DNA of 32,113 bases from CAUZJO01 sp963580245 (GTDB lineage: Bacteria > Sumerlaeota > Sumerlaeia > MVZB01). The notes under the pieces were generated by a model. That model did not search any database. It saw nothing but the letters and a program-made list of their open reading frames with translations, and was not told the DNA's origin. Positions 1 to 8,675 of this stretch are shown one piece after another. Where the stretch lies: positions 1-32,113 of the forward strand of contig CAUZJO010000041.1 of assembly GCA_963580245.1 (NCBI GenBank), read 5' to 3'. How positions within the stretch are numbered: the stretch's first letter is position 1; each line of letters starts with the position of its first letter. Both the position numbers and the translations under genes were made by a program.

Positions 1-379
1 CACCCCAAGTGGAGTTCTCCCTGGCCACGCGCCCGATCAGTTCGCGAATCTCCGACGTGGTCAGGGGTCGGCCTCGCTTGGTGCCCGAGTTCGATTTCCA
101 ACGCCAATAAAGCCGGAATCCGTGTCGATGCCAGCGGAGGACGATATCTGGCTTAACGATGAGAAGCGGATTGCGCCATTTGGGCCAGACCCGTCTCAAA
201 CATACCCAGAAGACCCGATCCCGCCAACTCAACCGTGGCCGGAGATGCTCCCTATTGAGCACGGACATCTGCTGGCGTAGGGCCAAGTTCTCCATAATCA
301 GCTCATCTCGGGATAGGACGACAAGGCGCAGGACCTGCAGGCCGGCGGAAACGATAGTGATGAGAATCTTGAGCTTCAT
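1..379 (-). CDS. Transposase / integrase-core protein, N-terminal part, runs off the left edge
   Basis: The reverse strand is open from an ATG at 379 to base 1, giving 126 residues with no stop, so the gene continues outside the window. The protein begins MKLKILITIVSAGLQ and contains ELIMENLALRQQ, then LSWRDRVFWVCLRRVWPKW, VKPDIVLRWHRHGFRLYWRW, GRPLTTSEIRELI and RENSTWG. This order (ALRQQ helix, HRxGFRxYWRWKS, GRP, ARENxTWG) is the N-terminal signature of a widespread DDE integrase-core transposase family in environmental bacteria. The rve catalytic domain would lie beyond the edge. No inverted repeat is visible on the right side, so the element's end cannot be placed. Function as transposase follows from the family; activity cannot be judged from this part. 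An antisense plus-strand frame over the same bases has no recognisable features. Confidence 0.8.
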   Translation of the reverse strand, partial: MKLKILITIVSAGLQVLRLVVLSRDELIMENLALRQQMSVLNREHLRPRLSWRDRVFWVCLRRVWPKWRNPLLIVKPDIVLRWHRHGFRLYWRWKSNSGTKRGRPLTTSEIRELIGRVARENSTWG

Positions 380-633
380 GGCCGATTTTGTGCATGAAGA
401 AGAAACAAGTCAAGTGACTGAAATCATTGAAGTTCCGAATTTTGGCGAGGCACAGGATGAAATCGGAGGTCGTCACACGAATCGAGGAAGCACTGCTTTC
501 GACAAACCAGCCGGAAGAATCGTTGGGGAAGCTCGCGGTGGAAGAATGACCTCGGACTTACACTAAACTTACATTGCCGCCACCAGCTTGCTTTTCGATC
601 AGATCGTAGATTATTGATTTGATTGAAGATAAT
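380..633. other. Short spacer between transposase and tRNA, no convincing gene
   Basis: This stretch separates two features. A plus-strand frame starting at ATG 457 would give a 30-residue acidic peptide ending at 549, and the same frame is open further upstream to a TGA near 412. There is no clear ribosome binding site and no family match, so I do not call it a gene. Confidence 0.3.
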
Positions 634-710
634 TGGCGCGCCCGCCAGGAGTCGAACCCGGAACCTTCTGATCCGTAGTCAGACACTCTATCCAATTGAG
701 CTACGGGCGC
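634..710 (-). tRNA. tRNA-Arg, anticodon ACG
   Basis: The reverse strand folds as a complete 77-nt tRNA. The acceptor arm is GCGCCCG (710-704) with CGGGCGC (644-638), followed by discriminator G and an encoded CCA (636-634). The anticodon stem TCTGA/TCAGA closes the loop CTACGGA, which puts ACG at positions 34-36. The T arm is CCGGG-TTCGACT-CCTGG with one G-U pair, and the D arm is GCTC/GAGT with one wobble. A34 is normally deaminated to inosine, so this tRNA would read CGU, CGC and CGA. The encoded CCA and intact stems suggest a functional gene. tRNA-Arg genes are common integration sites, but I see no attL/attR-like repeat of its 3' end in the window. Confidence 0.97.
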
Positions 711-1773
711 GCTGGATGTTACGTCTAATCATATCAGAATCAGGGAGTGAGTCAAGGCGAATCCTCACGGGCATCTCGGGTGGGATTCGACGGCGCCGTA
801 TATCTCGATGGGGTTCGGATAGGCGGGGGATCGTGCGCGGAACCGATTCATTCAGGGCCATCGAGTCGTGTCTGTCGCCGAGCTGGTGGGGGGAGCCGCC
901 CAGGGTGGCGGGTGGGAGCCGCCGAGTCAAGCCGCTTAGACCTGCTCGACACGGCGCGGCTGGGGGTCGGAGGCGACGTAGAGGACACGATCAGCGCGGG
1001 TGAGGCCGTTTCCCCTTGATGGACGTCGTGGCCGGGTCGCACGAGCAATTCCCGGGGTCGTTCGCCCGCGCCGAGGGCAGATTCGCGAGGGGCCTGGATG
1101 CGATGGGTGAGAAGGTCTTCACGAGCCCCCAAGGCCCGGAAATCCGCAGCCTCCGCTCCGGGTGGTTATCTTAAGAACGTTGATTTTATTATTGTTATCG
1201 ATGAATGAGGGGTTGCCCAGAGGGTCCCGAAAAGAGTTTGCCTTTCAGTTCTGGCGATCAGAGCGCGACCGAGTTGGTTCGGCTCGAGGTGCGAAGCCAA
1301 GCGTCGGACGGCTCGCGGCCATGGAGAGGATTCTGCTGTTGACAGCCGCCTCCCGGGCTCTAATAGGTTGCTTCTGTAATCTGGCGCCGCGGGCATCCGC
1401 CAGCTATGCGGGTGGGGGGGGGCTGTTGACAAAATCGGGGGTTACGGCGTAAACTTTCAAACAGTAGACTTAACGGTGGCCCTTCAATACGCAGTCTTCA
1501 GGGAAAATCAGGTCAATAAGTCGTACACTGGGCGATCCAGTTTCCCTGAACATTTTATTTGTCCGTCAACCAACCAGCTAAAGATTTGGTCGATAACACG
1601 TTGTCTTACACGCTCGGAGAATGGGGCGGGTCGTGGAGTGATCGCTCCGGGTTTGGTTAACGAGTGTTCCACGGGTGTGCTTTTGTGAAGAGGAGGTGGC
1701 CGAACCGTTGGGCGGCGTCTGTACTTATGGGTTATTAAGCCGTGAAGCGAGTGCTTCTCCGGTGAGTTTTGGC
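711..1773. other. About 1.06 kb without a convincing gene, probably decayed DNA
   Basis: Frames of 60-130 codons exist here on both strands, but they are Arg/Ser/Pro-rich overlapping frames without domains or good start signals. Two things stand out. The complement of 936-1007 reads as a short peptide containing ADRVLYVASDP (see separate entry). A sigma70-like pair TTGACA (1426-1431), 18 nt, TAAACT (1450-1455) points right, but no credible gene follows before the truncated insertion sequence. The most plausible reading is a worn intergenic or insertion-scarred region between a tRNA gene and an IS remnant. Confidence 0.4.
936..1007 (-). pseudogene. Possible remnant of a tetrapyrrole-methylase-type protein
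   Basis: The complement of this stretch reads GLTRADRVLYVASDP then QPRRVEQV and a stop. The core ADRVLYVxxDP resembles the beta-strand 'ADRVLYVVADP' of SAM-dependent tetrapyrrole (uroporphyrinogen/precorrin) methylases and their relatives. The frame upstream does not continue the fold. At 24 residues the match may be chance, so this is a weak suggestion of gene decay only. Confidence 0.2.
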
Positions 1774-2232
1774 CTAGTGTTGGTGGGTGGAATGGGGCTT
1801 GCGCTCCTGACCATCCTCCAGTGCCCAGGCCTCGCCCCAATCCACCTGCGCCGTCCCCGGCTCGAACGCTAAGGGCACATAGGCTTCCCGCCCGCGCTCG
1901 CGCGCCTGCCCAACATACTCGCAGACCTGCGTGTAGCCCCCAGGGTAGCCATACTCCTCGCGCAGACGCTCAAAAATCATCTTGGCGCTGTGGCGCTGTT
2001 TGCGCCGGTTCTTCGCGTCCGTCTTCAGCATCTCATCGATGATCCCAATGAACGGCCCCAACACCGGCAAGACCGGCCGCGCTCGGCGCTGGTAACCCGG
2101 CGGCGCACCCTCCTCCAGGTTCTTCTTGATCGTGTCGCGGTGAAAGCCGGTCTGCCGGGAAATCTCCCGCAGACTCAACTCCTCGATCTCATGCATCCTC
2201 CGGATGCATACGTAGTCCTCCATGGTCTTCAC
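1774..2232 (-). pseudogene. istA: IS21-type transposase IstA, 3'-truncated
   Basis: This fragment of 152 residues is the N-terminal third of an IS21-family IstA (usually 400-500 aa). It has a helix-turn-helix (residues about 14-40, SLREISRQTGFHRDTIKKNL), the basic segment RRKQRHSAKMIFERLREEYG and the start of the DDE domain, AQVDWGEAWA, where D131 matches the first catalytic acidic residue. After GQERK the sequence leaves the family and stops, so the second D and the E are missing and the protein cannot transpose. I prefer the GTG at 2232 (VKTMED...) because GGAGG lies 8 nt upstream; the ATG at 2223 is the alternative, and a longer frame to 2271 lacks this signal. No istB is present. Confidence 0.8.
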
Positions 2233-2359
2233 TCGCCTTTCCTCCGATCCCGACGGCTTCGATCTCCCCAAACGGGGGAGCCTCAGAGCCTATCGGACCG
2301 GACCCCGGCAGTGGAGCCACTTCCCCTAACCATTTACGCTCGGCGGTACAATTTTACTC
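1797..2359 (-). mobile_element. Truncated IS21-family element, istA side and left terminus
   Basis: The element is recognised by its istA fragment (see separate entry) and by AT-richer terminal sequence beyond the istA start. On the reverse strand the motif GTAAAATTGTACCGC is followed by a related GCGTAAATGG; short repeated motifs near the end are usual for IS21-type termini. On the right the element abuts the open frame of a domain-repeat gene near 2360, so it inserted there or a deletion joined them. On the left the protein homology stops near 1797. The rest of istA, istB and the other terminus are absent. The exact outer end and any target duplication cannot be fixed from one side. Confidence 0.65.
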
Positions 2360-4327
2360 CGTGATATCCAGGGCGGGCAGGCCGAGCTCGAGGAGATCGG
2401 CGCGGGCGACTGGGCGTTCTTCACGTTGGCCACCGGGGATACATTTGATGAATCCCATCGCAACAGCCTGTATTCGGTCATGGACTTTTCGCGCGGCGAG
2501 AATATCCGCTGCACGTTTCTGGCCTGGGGCGACCCATCCAAGAACGGCTGGCAGGGGGCGTTCCCGGCGGTCGCCTCGGTCAACGGCCCCTGGCGTAAGA
2601 ACAACACCGAACCGGCCCCGAACAACAGTCAGGAGGCTTGCTTCTCGCTGTGGCTGAACCAGCCGCTACGCTTTTCGCAGGACGAATGGAACACGGGGCC
2701 GCCGCTCTCGGGGTCGTACAACGCCGCGTGGGCCAACAGCGAAGACAAGGCCTCGGCCGTCCTGCATCGAGTGACGTTGGGCGACGAGATTGGCGCCAAG
2801 GCCGAATGGTCGATCGATGGCGGGGCCACCTGGGTCGAGGAGGTCAACTCGGTCGGGAATTCGGGCGGCAGCCAGCTCGACAACCTCTTCCTGGGTTTCG
2901 CCACCAGCGGCGCCGCGGTCTTTATCGATAGAGATCGTCGTGGAGACCGGCGCCCCGACCGTGACGCCCGAACCGACCCCCACGCCGTTCCCGGTGCCCG
3001 GCCCGCTGTTCGAGGAGGATTTTAACACCTGCGAGATCAGCGGCCACTGGCTGGTCAGCATTCAGGATGATACGCTTGACGGGAGCGGTTTTGGGGCGGT
3101 GGATATTTTCCAGGTCGGCGCCGGAGACTGCGCCGTTTCCATGCATGGCCCGCCCGCCCCGAGCCTCAGCAGCTCCGACCATACCACCAACATCCATTCG
3201 TTCCTCAACTTCGATCGCGGCGAGGACCTGCGCGTGACGTTCCGCTTCTGGGGTGACCCCGCCAACGAAATGCCGTGGGGCAGCGCCTACCCCGGCAATT
3301 CACAGATCGGCGGGCCGTTCCACGTCGACCAGTTCAACCTGCTCTTCAGGCAGGAAGCGATCATCCGCTACTGGGACCTCACCAACGACCGGATGCATTT
3401 CGCCCAGCCCGGGGAACCTTGGGTGCCCACCGAGCGCGAAGAGACCTGGATGTCGACCGCCTTCCATGATGCGTTCGAGGCGGCGCTGTCCAAGGCCGAA
3501 TCGGTGTTGGTTCGGGTCTGGCTGGGCGACACCGAGGGGGCGGCCGTGGAATACTCCACCGATGACGGGGTGACCTGGCTTCCGGAACACGACTTCCGCG
3601 GTCAGCCGGCCTTCGCCGCAGGCAAGCATAGCACGACCGTCTTCCTGGGTTGGGGCTCCTATTCGGGCGCGCTGGTGATCGATGACATCGTGGTCGCCAT
3701 CATCGCGATCCTGGCGACGATCGCGGTGCCGAACTTTCTGCAAGCGCAAACCCGCTCAAAGGTCACGCGCACGATCGTGGACATGCGGACCGTCGGCATT
3801 GCGATCAACTCTTACGTGGTGGATTGGAGCAGGACACCCCGCCCTAATGATGGTCGGGTCAACGCCACCGGCGTGATCATGATTTATAACATGCGGCCGA
3901 CCGATCCCGCGGCCAGTTCGACCTGGATGGGCCGAATGTTGACCACGCCGGTCCCTTATATCACCAGTATTCCGGTTGATCATTGGAACACCACGATGGT
4001 GCGTCTGCCCGACAACACGCGCTGGGGCAAAAAGGTCGAGATGTCCGTCCTTGCTTCGTATATCCCGTCGGGAGATATTTCGGGCACCGGCCAGATATCA
4101 TGGAAAGAGTGGTGGGAAACCCAGTTTATCGCCGCGCAGGGATACACTTATCCACCGGGGAATTTCATTTCTCCTGATACAGCGCCGGCCCCGACCTGAC
4201 ATGGTGGGACGGCAACCCCAGAGTGAGCGGCGACGAGGAGTTCTTCTACGATCCGACCAACGGTGTAATCTCCCCGGGCGACCTATGGTATTTTTCAAAC
4301 GTGGGTAGCATCCCGAACTATCAGTAA
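2360..4327 (+). pseudogene. Tandem-domain exported-type gene fused in frame to a prepilin-like C-terminus; 5'-truncated, two frame breaks
   Basis: The frame opens at the IS21 junction (2360) without a start. It reads a domain of about 190 residues (IGAGDWAFF, DFSRGENIRCTFLAWGDP, AEWSIDGGATW, AAVFID). An extra A near 2926 shifts the frame; the continuation is EIVVETGAPTV, a Pro/Thr linker (PTPTPFPVPGP) and a second copy of the domain (VGAGDCAV, NFDRGEDLRVTFRFWGDP, VEYSTDDGVTW, ALVIDDIVV). Near 3700 it runs directly into AIIAILATIAVPNFLQAQTR, the helix of a type IV prepilin, but without the leader or the GFTLIE cleavage motif, then a pilin-like globular part. The long frame stops at 4199. A missing base near 4178 explains this: the shifted frame gives YSAGPDLTWWDG, YDPTNGVISPGDLWYFSN and stops at 4327. 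Decay and mis-assembly are both possible. The function of the repeated domain is unknown. Confidence 0.65.
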
Positions 4328-4725
4328 GAACGCCCTTCCGGTTTTTGCCGCCGAACGAGCGCCATTTCACATCGTTGCCGATCGAGACCGCGCCGCGCCA
4401 GGGTACCGGCAAAACCCCGATCGGAGATACCGCGAGGGGGGGGGATGCGGATAACGATGCGGAGCGGGTATTCTGCATGGAAGCGATCATCGACCCGGAA
4501 CGCGGTGTTCGCGAAGATGCCGAAGTTTGACACAAACGCGACGCCAGCGAGAACGTCTCCCATGAAGCGCTTCGCGAGAACCGCTTTGTTTCTTGTCGCG
4601 TACTGAACGCCCCCCCACAGCCGTCAGATTCACGAACAATCCTGAGCCGGTCGAACGAAGTCTTTATTTATTAAGAGCCGGCTCTAATTAATATCAACAC
4701 GCCAAGCGTGGGATCGGGTAGGTAG
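4328..4725. other. Intergenic stretch with no convincing gene; contains an operator-like palindrome
   Basis: Short frames on both strands here have no recognisable domain and no start signal. A run of about ten G lies near 4435-4444. The only structured site is the palindrome at 4674-4685, described separately, just ahead of the Tat-exported gene. Confidence 0.35.
4674..4685. promoter_or_regulatory. Perfect 12-bp palindrome AGAGCCGGCTCT upstream of the Tat-exported gene
   Basis: The perfect palindrome sits in an AT-rich patch (TTTATTTATTA on the left, AATTAATAT on the right), 40 nt before the ATG at 4726. The position and the AT-rich flanks fit a repressor operator or a promoter-overlapping regulator site. 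The stem has no following T-run, so a terminator is less likely. No regulator gene is in the window. Confidence 0.3.
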
Positions 4726-6671
4726 ATGAACAAGTTTACGCGCAGAGAGATGATCAAGTCGAGTCTGGTGGGCGCCGGGATGTCGGGCGGGTTGTTGGCC
4801 GCGGCGACCGATGGGCGGGCGAACGTGACGGCTCCGGGCGGTCATCGAACAGCTTATCCACCCCTATTGGTACGCCCAGAACGGTCAGCAGGCCACGGCC
4901 GATAGTTTCTGGGACAAACAGGGTTGGGAGACAAGGCTGACCAGCGACGCGCGCAACGGCTACAACGCCATTCTCTACTGGTGCAAGCCGTGGCTGGTTC
5001 ATCAGTGGCAGACGTGGTTGATCCGTCACACGGAGTTTCCCGAAGCCCGAGACCTTCCCGACGCCGAACAGGAAAAAGTCATCGAGCACGTGGGTTGGAT
5101 TTTCCGCCGCGCCTGGGAACTCGGGCTAAAGAATTTCATCAAGTGCATGTTCATCGTCACGACGCCGGCGTTCGCGCGCGCCCACGGCCATGACGTCGAC
5201 ATGCCCGTCTCCGAGACGGTCGACTGGCGCCACAATTACGGGCACAAGACGCCGGACCAGAGCCACGACAAGATGGTTCACTGGGGCTTGCGCAACGAAA
5301 AGACGCGGGCGTTCACCGAGTCGGCGATCGCCGAGGTGTTCCAAACTTACCCCGAATTGGACGGCTTCATCGGCGTGATGGGCGAAGCGCTGCCCGGCAA
5401 GCGCAGCACATGGTTCAAAGAGGCCGTGGTACCGGGCCTCAAGCGTTCGGGGCGCAAACCGATTTTCATCCTCTTTCACTGGATGCTGCCGCTCGATGAT
5501 TTCCTGGAGGACATCGTCCCCAAAGAGGTCTACGACAACACGTGGCTGGCCATTGAACATAACGGGGAGGTCATCAGCGACGCCGAACCCTATCCGATCT
5601 CGACGCGATGGGCCAAGCAATCGGGTCTGCCGACCGTCATGCAAATCGTCCCGCACAACTTTTCGACCCTCCCGTTCAACTCTCCCGAATTTGCCTACCA
5701 GATGGTGCGCGAAGCGAAGAAGATCGACAACTACAAGGGAATCGCGACGTACCTGACCGGCGGCTCGCTCAATTCCACGAAATGGGGCTTGTTCGCCAGG
5801 GGGGTGGCGTATTATGAAGCCAATGACGTGGACTACTCCGATGAGCCGTGGATCGACACTTTGGCCGGGCGTTTCGGCGACCGACAGGCGGCTCTGCATT
5901 TCCTCAACGCTTACAAGGCATCGGCGCGGATTACGCCAGGCATCAATCAAATCGCGTGGTCGCCGCACGACGGCCGCTGCACCGATCAACTCATTCTCAA
6001 GTACTGGCATTGGAGCACCCAGAACCTGAAGTTCAGCCACTTCGCCTCTCCGGCTAAAGGGGCCGCGTTGCTCCCGTTGCGGCATTACGCGCGTGTCGTG
6101 GCCCGCTACGGCGCCCGCTTCCGGGACAACGACGGCAGCGTGTACAAACAGCAGCACGATGCGGCCGGCGCCGCCTTGCAAGGCCACACCGGCGCGCAGG
6201 AACTGATCTGGGGACACATCGATTATCAGGTCACGCCCGAAGCCCACATGCGCAAGGTCCGGCAATATGGGGCGACGTGTCTGCGCGAGGCGGAGGCGGG
6301 GATGCCGCTGGTCAAGACGAACGTCGATCAGGCCCAGCGGCTGTTTAACGAGATGAAGACCTACAAACTCCTGACCGATTATTACGAGCGTAAAGTGCTG
6401 GCCGCCGTCTCGGCCTTGATTTATAGCTTTGGCGGCGATCCCCAGGAGAAAGAGCGCGCCGAGAAGCTGGCCGACGAGACCGTGGAGCTGTACCAGGTCG
6501 CCGCGGACTTCATGTGGGAACACCTGGACAACAAGTCGGGCCAAATCCGGGGGGGGGTGGTGGGACGAGAAGAAAGACCGGAGGGAGATGGCGACGTTTT
6601 TTGAATGGGCAAGCGTCGGCGGGGACGATGAGAAGACCGACCAGCCCGCGAAATTATCCACGACCCTTTAG
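4726..6671 (+). CDS. Tat-exported glycosidase-like TIM-barrel protein (predicted), frame broken near both ends
   Basis: The long uninterrupted frame covers 5018-6604, but both ends look shifted. Upstream, ATG 4726 gives MNKFTRREMIKSSLVGAGMS, a twin-arginine signal (TRREMIKSS plus hydrophobic stretch). Between about 4829 and 4860 the frame moves by one base to RAVIEQLIHPYWYAQ and GYNAILYWCKPW, which joins the main frame with no stop. At 6549-6557 a run of nine G separates NKSGQIRGG from WWDEKKDRREMATFFEWAS in another frame, ending at 6671. Repaired, the protein has about 648 residues. Motifs such as FPEARDLP, TYPELDGFIGVMGEALPG and FHWMLPLDDF, with acidic residues at strand ends, suggest a TIM-barrel carbohydrate-active enzyme of a planctomycete-like type; no family assignment is certain. 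It converges on the sulfatase-fold gene. The 4726 start follows from the Tat signal, not from a strong ribosome site. Confidence 0.65.
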
Positions 6672-6703
6672 AACCCTTTGATCGCGAAAATCAAACCCCC
6701 GTC

Positions 6704-8287
6704 TCAGTAAGTCGGCGTCCCCGCTCCCACTCGGGCGTGGAAGCTGCCCCGGGTGATGCCTTCACCCGCGGCGATGTAGTCGTCGAGTCTCTTTTTTAGG
6801 TCGGCGACGACCTCGGGATGTTTTTCGGCGATGTTGGTCAACTCGTCCGGGTCATTTTTCCGGCTATAAAGCTGGGGCGGATAGTTGCCGGGATATTCTA
6901 TGGGGTTCCACACGGCGCTGAAATTCCATTCGGGGGTGCGCACGGCGCCTATCCAGCCGTATGCCATCACGGCGTAGTCGTGAATGCTTTTGGTTTCGCC
7001 GGTGACCAGCGGCCAGAAATCCTTGCCGGTCACGCGAGAGGGAGACTCCAGACCCAGCCGGCCCAGCAGCGTCGGCATGTAGTCGGGGATCTGAACAAAG
7101 CCGTTTACTCGTTCTCCCGCGCGCTCTTTCCCGGGCAAGCGAAACATCAGCGGGATGTGCGTGGCCTGCCGACGCAGCCGCTCGGGCCCCTTGCAAAACT
7201 GCCCCTGCTCGCCAAGCAGAGCACCGTGATCGGACATGAACACGACAAGGGAGTTGTCGAACAGGCCCAGTTTCTCGATCGTCTTGAGAACCTCCGAGAC
7301 CCAGTAATCGACGCACTCGCTCTCGCCCGCATAGTTGGCGCGTAGGCGCTTGACGCCTTCCTCGGGCACCTCGATGTCGTCATAGGGAGGGCATGTCCAG
7401 GTGGGACCTTGGGCGTTGGGCAGGTACTTCTCCAAGAAGCGCTTGGGCGGGTCCCAGGGCTCGTGCGGGTCGAACGCCTCCATGTGAAGAAAGAAAGGCT
7501 CGCGCTGGTGATTCTCCTTCAGCCAGGCGATCATTTTCCTTGCGGTCAACTCAATCAGCGACTCACCTTCTCGAAGCCACCGCTGCATGTTGAGTTTATA
7601 CTGGCTGAGGTGCCAGTGGATGTCGCCCTTCGAGAATGCGCTCCACTTATCCAAGAAATCCTTGGGGACGATGTCCGTCACGTCGATCAGTTCTTGCGGC
7701 ACGTTGGCGTAATAATCGAAAGCGTGTCCCCGGACCCAGTCGAAAGACCGGTAGCCGCGGTGAAAGTTCCTGCCGGGCCGCGTAAAGTGGAGAATGTCGG
7801 AGATCAGCGTGGTTGTGTAGCCCGCCTCGTGCAGGGTCTCGGCCAACGTCACGTCTTCGTAGTACAGCGGGTGCCAGCCGGGCATTTGAACGGGTTCGTG
7901 CTGGTGATAGTAGTAGAAGGGCAAAACGCGCCGGCCGGTCATGAGGGTCCGGCGGATGGCAACGGTCGGCATCGCCTCGGGATAGGCGTCCTCGAAGATC
8001 ACGCAGTCCCCGGCGAAACGATTCAGGTGCGGGCACTCGACGAACCGGCTCCCGTAACACTCCAGGTTGTCCGCGCGAAAGGTATCCACGTTGAGCAGAA
8101 TGAGATTCAACCGATTTCCACGGTCCCGCTGATCGGGGGGGCGTTCCCAAATCCCTCCCGAGGGTTCCGGATGAGCATCCACGCCGCTTGCCCCTTTGGC
8201 CTCGTTGCCGATGGCCATGCCCGTGAGAGCGGCGGCGGCCGAGCCTCTTTGCAAAAGCTTTCTTCGCGAAAACTTGCGTCCAGCCAT
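6704..8287 (-). CDS. Tat-exported sulfatase-fold hydrolase with Thr at the nucleophile position
   Basis: This 527-residue protein starts with a Tat signal (KFSRRKLLQRGSAAAALTG) and has AAGGAG 7 nt before its ATG. The alkaline phosphatase/sulfatase fold is shown by LNVDTFRADNLECYG (metal ligand D68), the LMTG loop, AFDPHEPWD (D273, H275) and FMSDHGALLGEQGQFCKG (D353, H354, K366), followed by a C-terminal part with LYSRKNDPDELTNIA. The usual sulfatase signature C/S-x-P-x-R is T108-V-A-I-R112, so the residue that becomes formylglycine is Thr and the motif Pro is lost. Thr cannot be converted to formylglycine, but Thr is the nucleophile in NPP phosphodiesterases and phosphoethanolamine transferases of the same superfamily. 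It may therefore be a phosphatase, phosphodiesterase or phosphonate hydrolase rather than a sulfatase. Family membership is certain; substrate is unknown. Confidence 0.92.
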   Translation of the reverse strand: MAGRKFSRRKLLQRGSAAAALTGMAIGNEAKGASGVDAHPEPSGGIWERPPDQRDRGNRLNLILLNVDTFRADNLECYGSRFVECPHLNRFAGDCVIFEDAYPEAMPTVAIRRTLMTGRRVLPFYYYHQHEPVQMPGWHPLYYEDVTLAETLHEAGYTTTLISDILHFTRPGRNFHRGYRSFDWVRGHAFDYYANVPQELIDVTDIVPKDFLDKWSAFSKGDIHWHLSQYKLNMQRWLREGESLIELTARKMIAWLKENHQREPFFLHMEAFDPHEPWDPPKRFLEKYLPNAQGPTWTCPPYDDIEVPEEGVKRLRANYAGESECVDYWVSEVLKTIEKLGLFDNSLVVFMSDHGALLGEQGQFCKGPERLRRQATHIPLMFRLPGKERAGERVNGFVQIPDYMPTLLGRLGLESPSRVTGKDFWPLVTGETKSIHDYAVMAYGWIGAVRTPEWNFSAVWNPIEYPGNYPPQLYSRKNDPDELTNIAEKHPEVVADLKKRLDDYIAAGEGITRGSFHARVGAGTPTY

Positions 8288-8675
8288 TTGTTGGCTCCTT
8301 TTCTCCAGCCGGTCGTCACTGTTAGCGTTTCCGCAACCTGGCCAGGCTCCAATCCTCGATCCTGCGCAGCGGCTGGTTCCAGCCTACAAATCTTCCCAGG
8401 CCGTGGGCCGGAGCGAGCTGATGCGGACGAACTTCGTTGGCGTGGAAATGGTGACACGGAAACCCTATCCGAGTCAAGGAAACCACGTGGCCGATTTCCA
8501 TGGGGTGTGATTTGGTTTTGGGAGTAGACGTGGATGCGTCGGCCTAGCCCCCACCCCAATCCCGTCACTTTCCGCACTCCCATTTCCGATTCACACCCGG
8601 CCTTTTTCGACTGCGCACGAATATGGCGCATTCCGGCCCACTTTGCTATGCTCCCCGTTCGAGCTGGGAGAAGTC
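8288..8675. other. Divergent intergenic region with small palindromes and a doubtful 59-codon frame
   Basis: The region must hold promoters for the leftward sulfatase-fold gene and the rightward DUF4954 gene; I could not place a convincing -35/-10 pair. It contains the perfect palindromes CCTGGCCAGG (8337-8346) and GGCTGGTTCCAGCC (8371-8384), of the kind seen in dispersed intergenic repeats. A minus-strand frame from ATG 8501 to 8322 encodes 59 residues containing GWNQPLRRIEDWSLARLRKR, but the ATG has no ribosome site and the frame spans both palindromes, so I read it as repeat sequence rather than a gene. Confidence 0.35.

Noticed and set aside
159..566. Plus-strand 135-codon frame at the left edge
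   Set aside because: Most of it is antisense to the transposase fragment, and the Arg/Ser/Thr-rich composition has no family signature.
1426..1455. Strong promoter-like TTGACA-N18-TAAACT
   Set aside because: No credible gene follows on that strand, so I mention it only within the region entry.
5126..6661. Long minus-strand open frame of about 511 codons
   Set aside because: It is antisense to the glycosidase-like gene, rich in Arg, Val, Gly and His as expected of a high-GC shadow, has no domain motifs, and the plus frame has a Tat signal and coherent motifs.
7409..8527. Plus-strand frame of about 372 codons
   Set aside because: It is antisense to the sulfatase-fold gene, whose ribosome site, Tat signal and metal-site motifs are convincing; the plus frame shows none.
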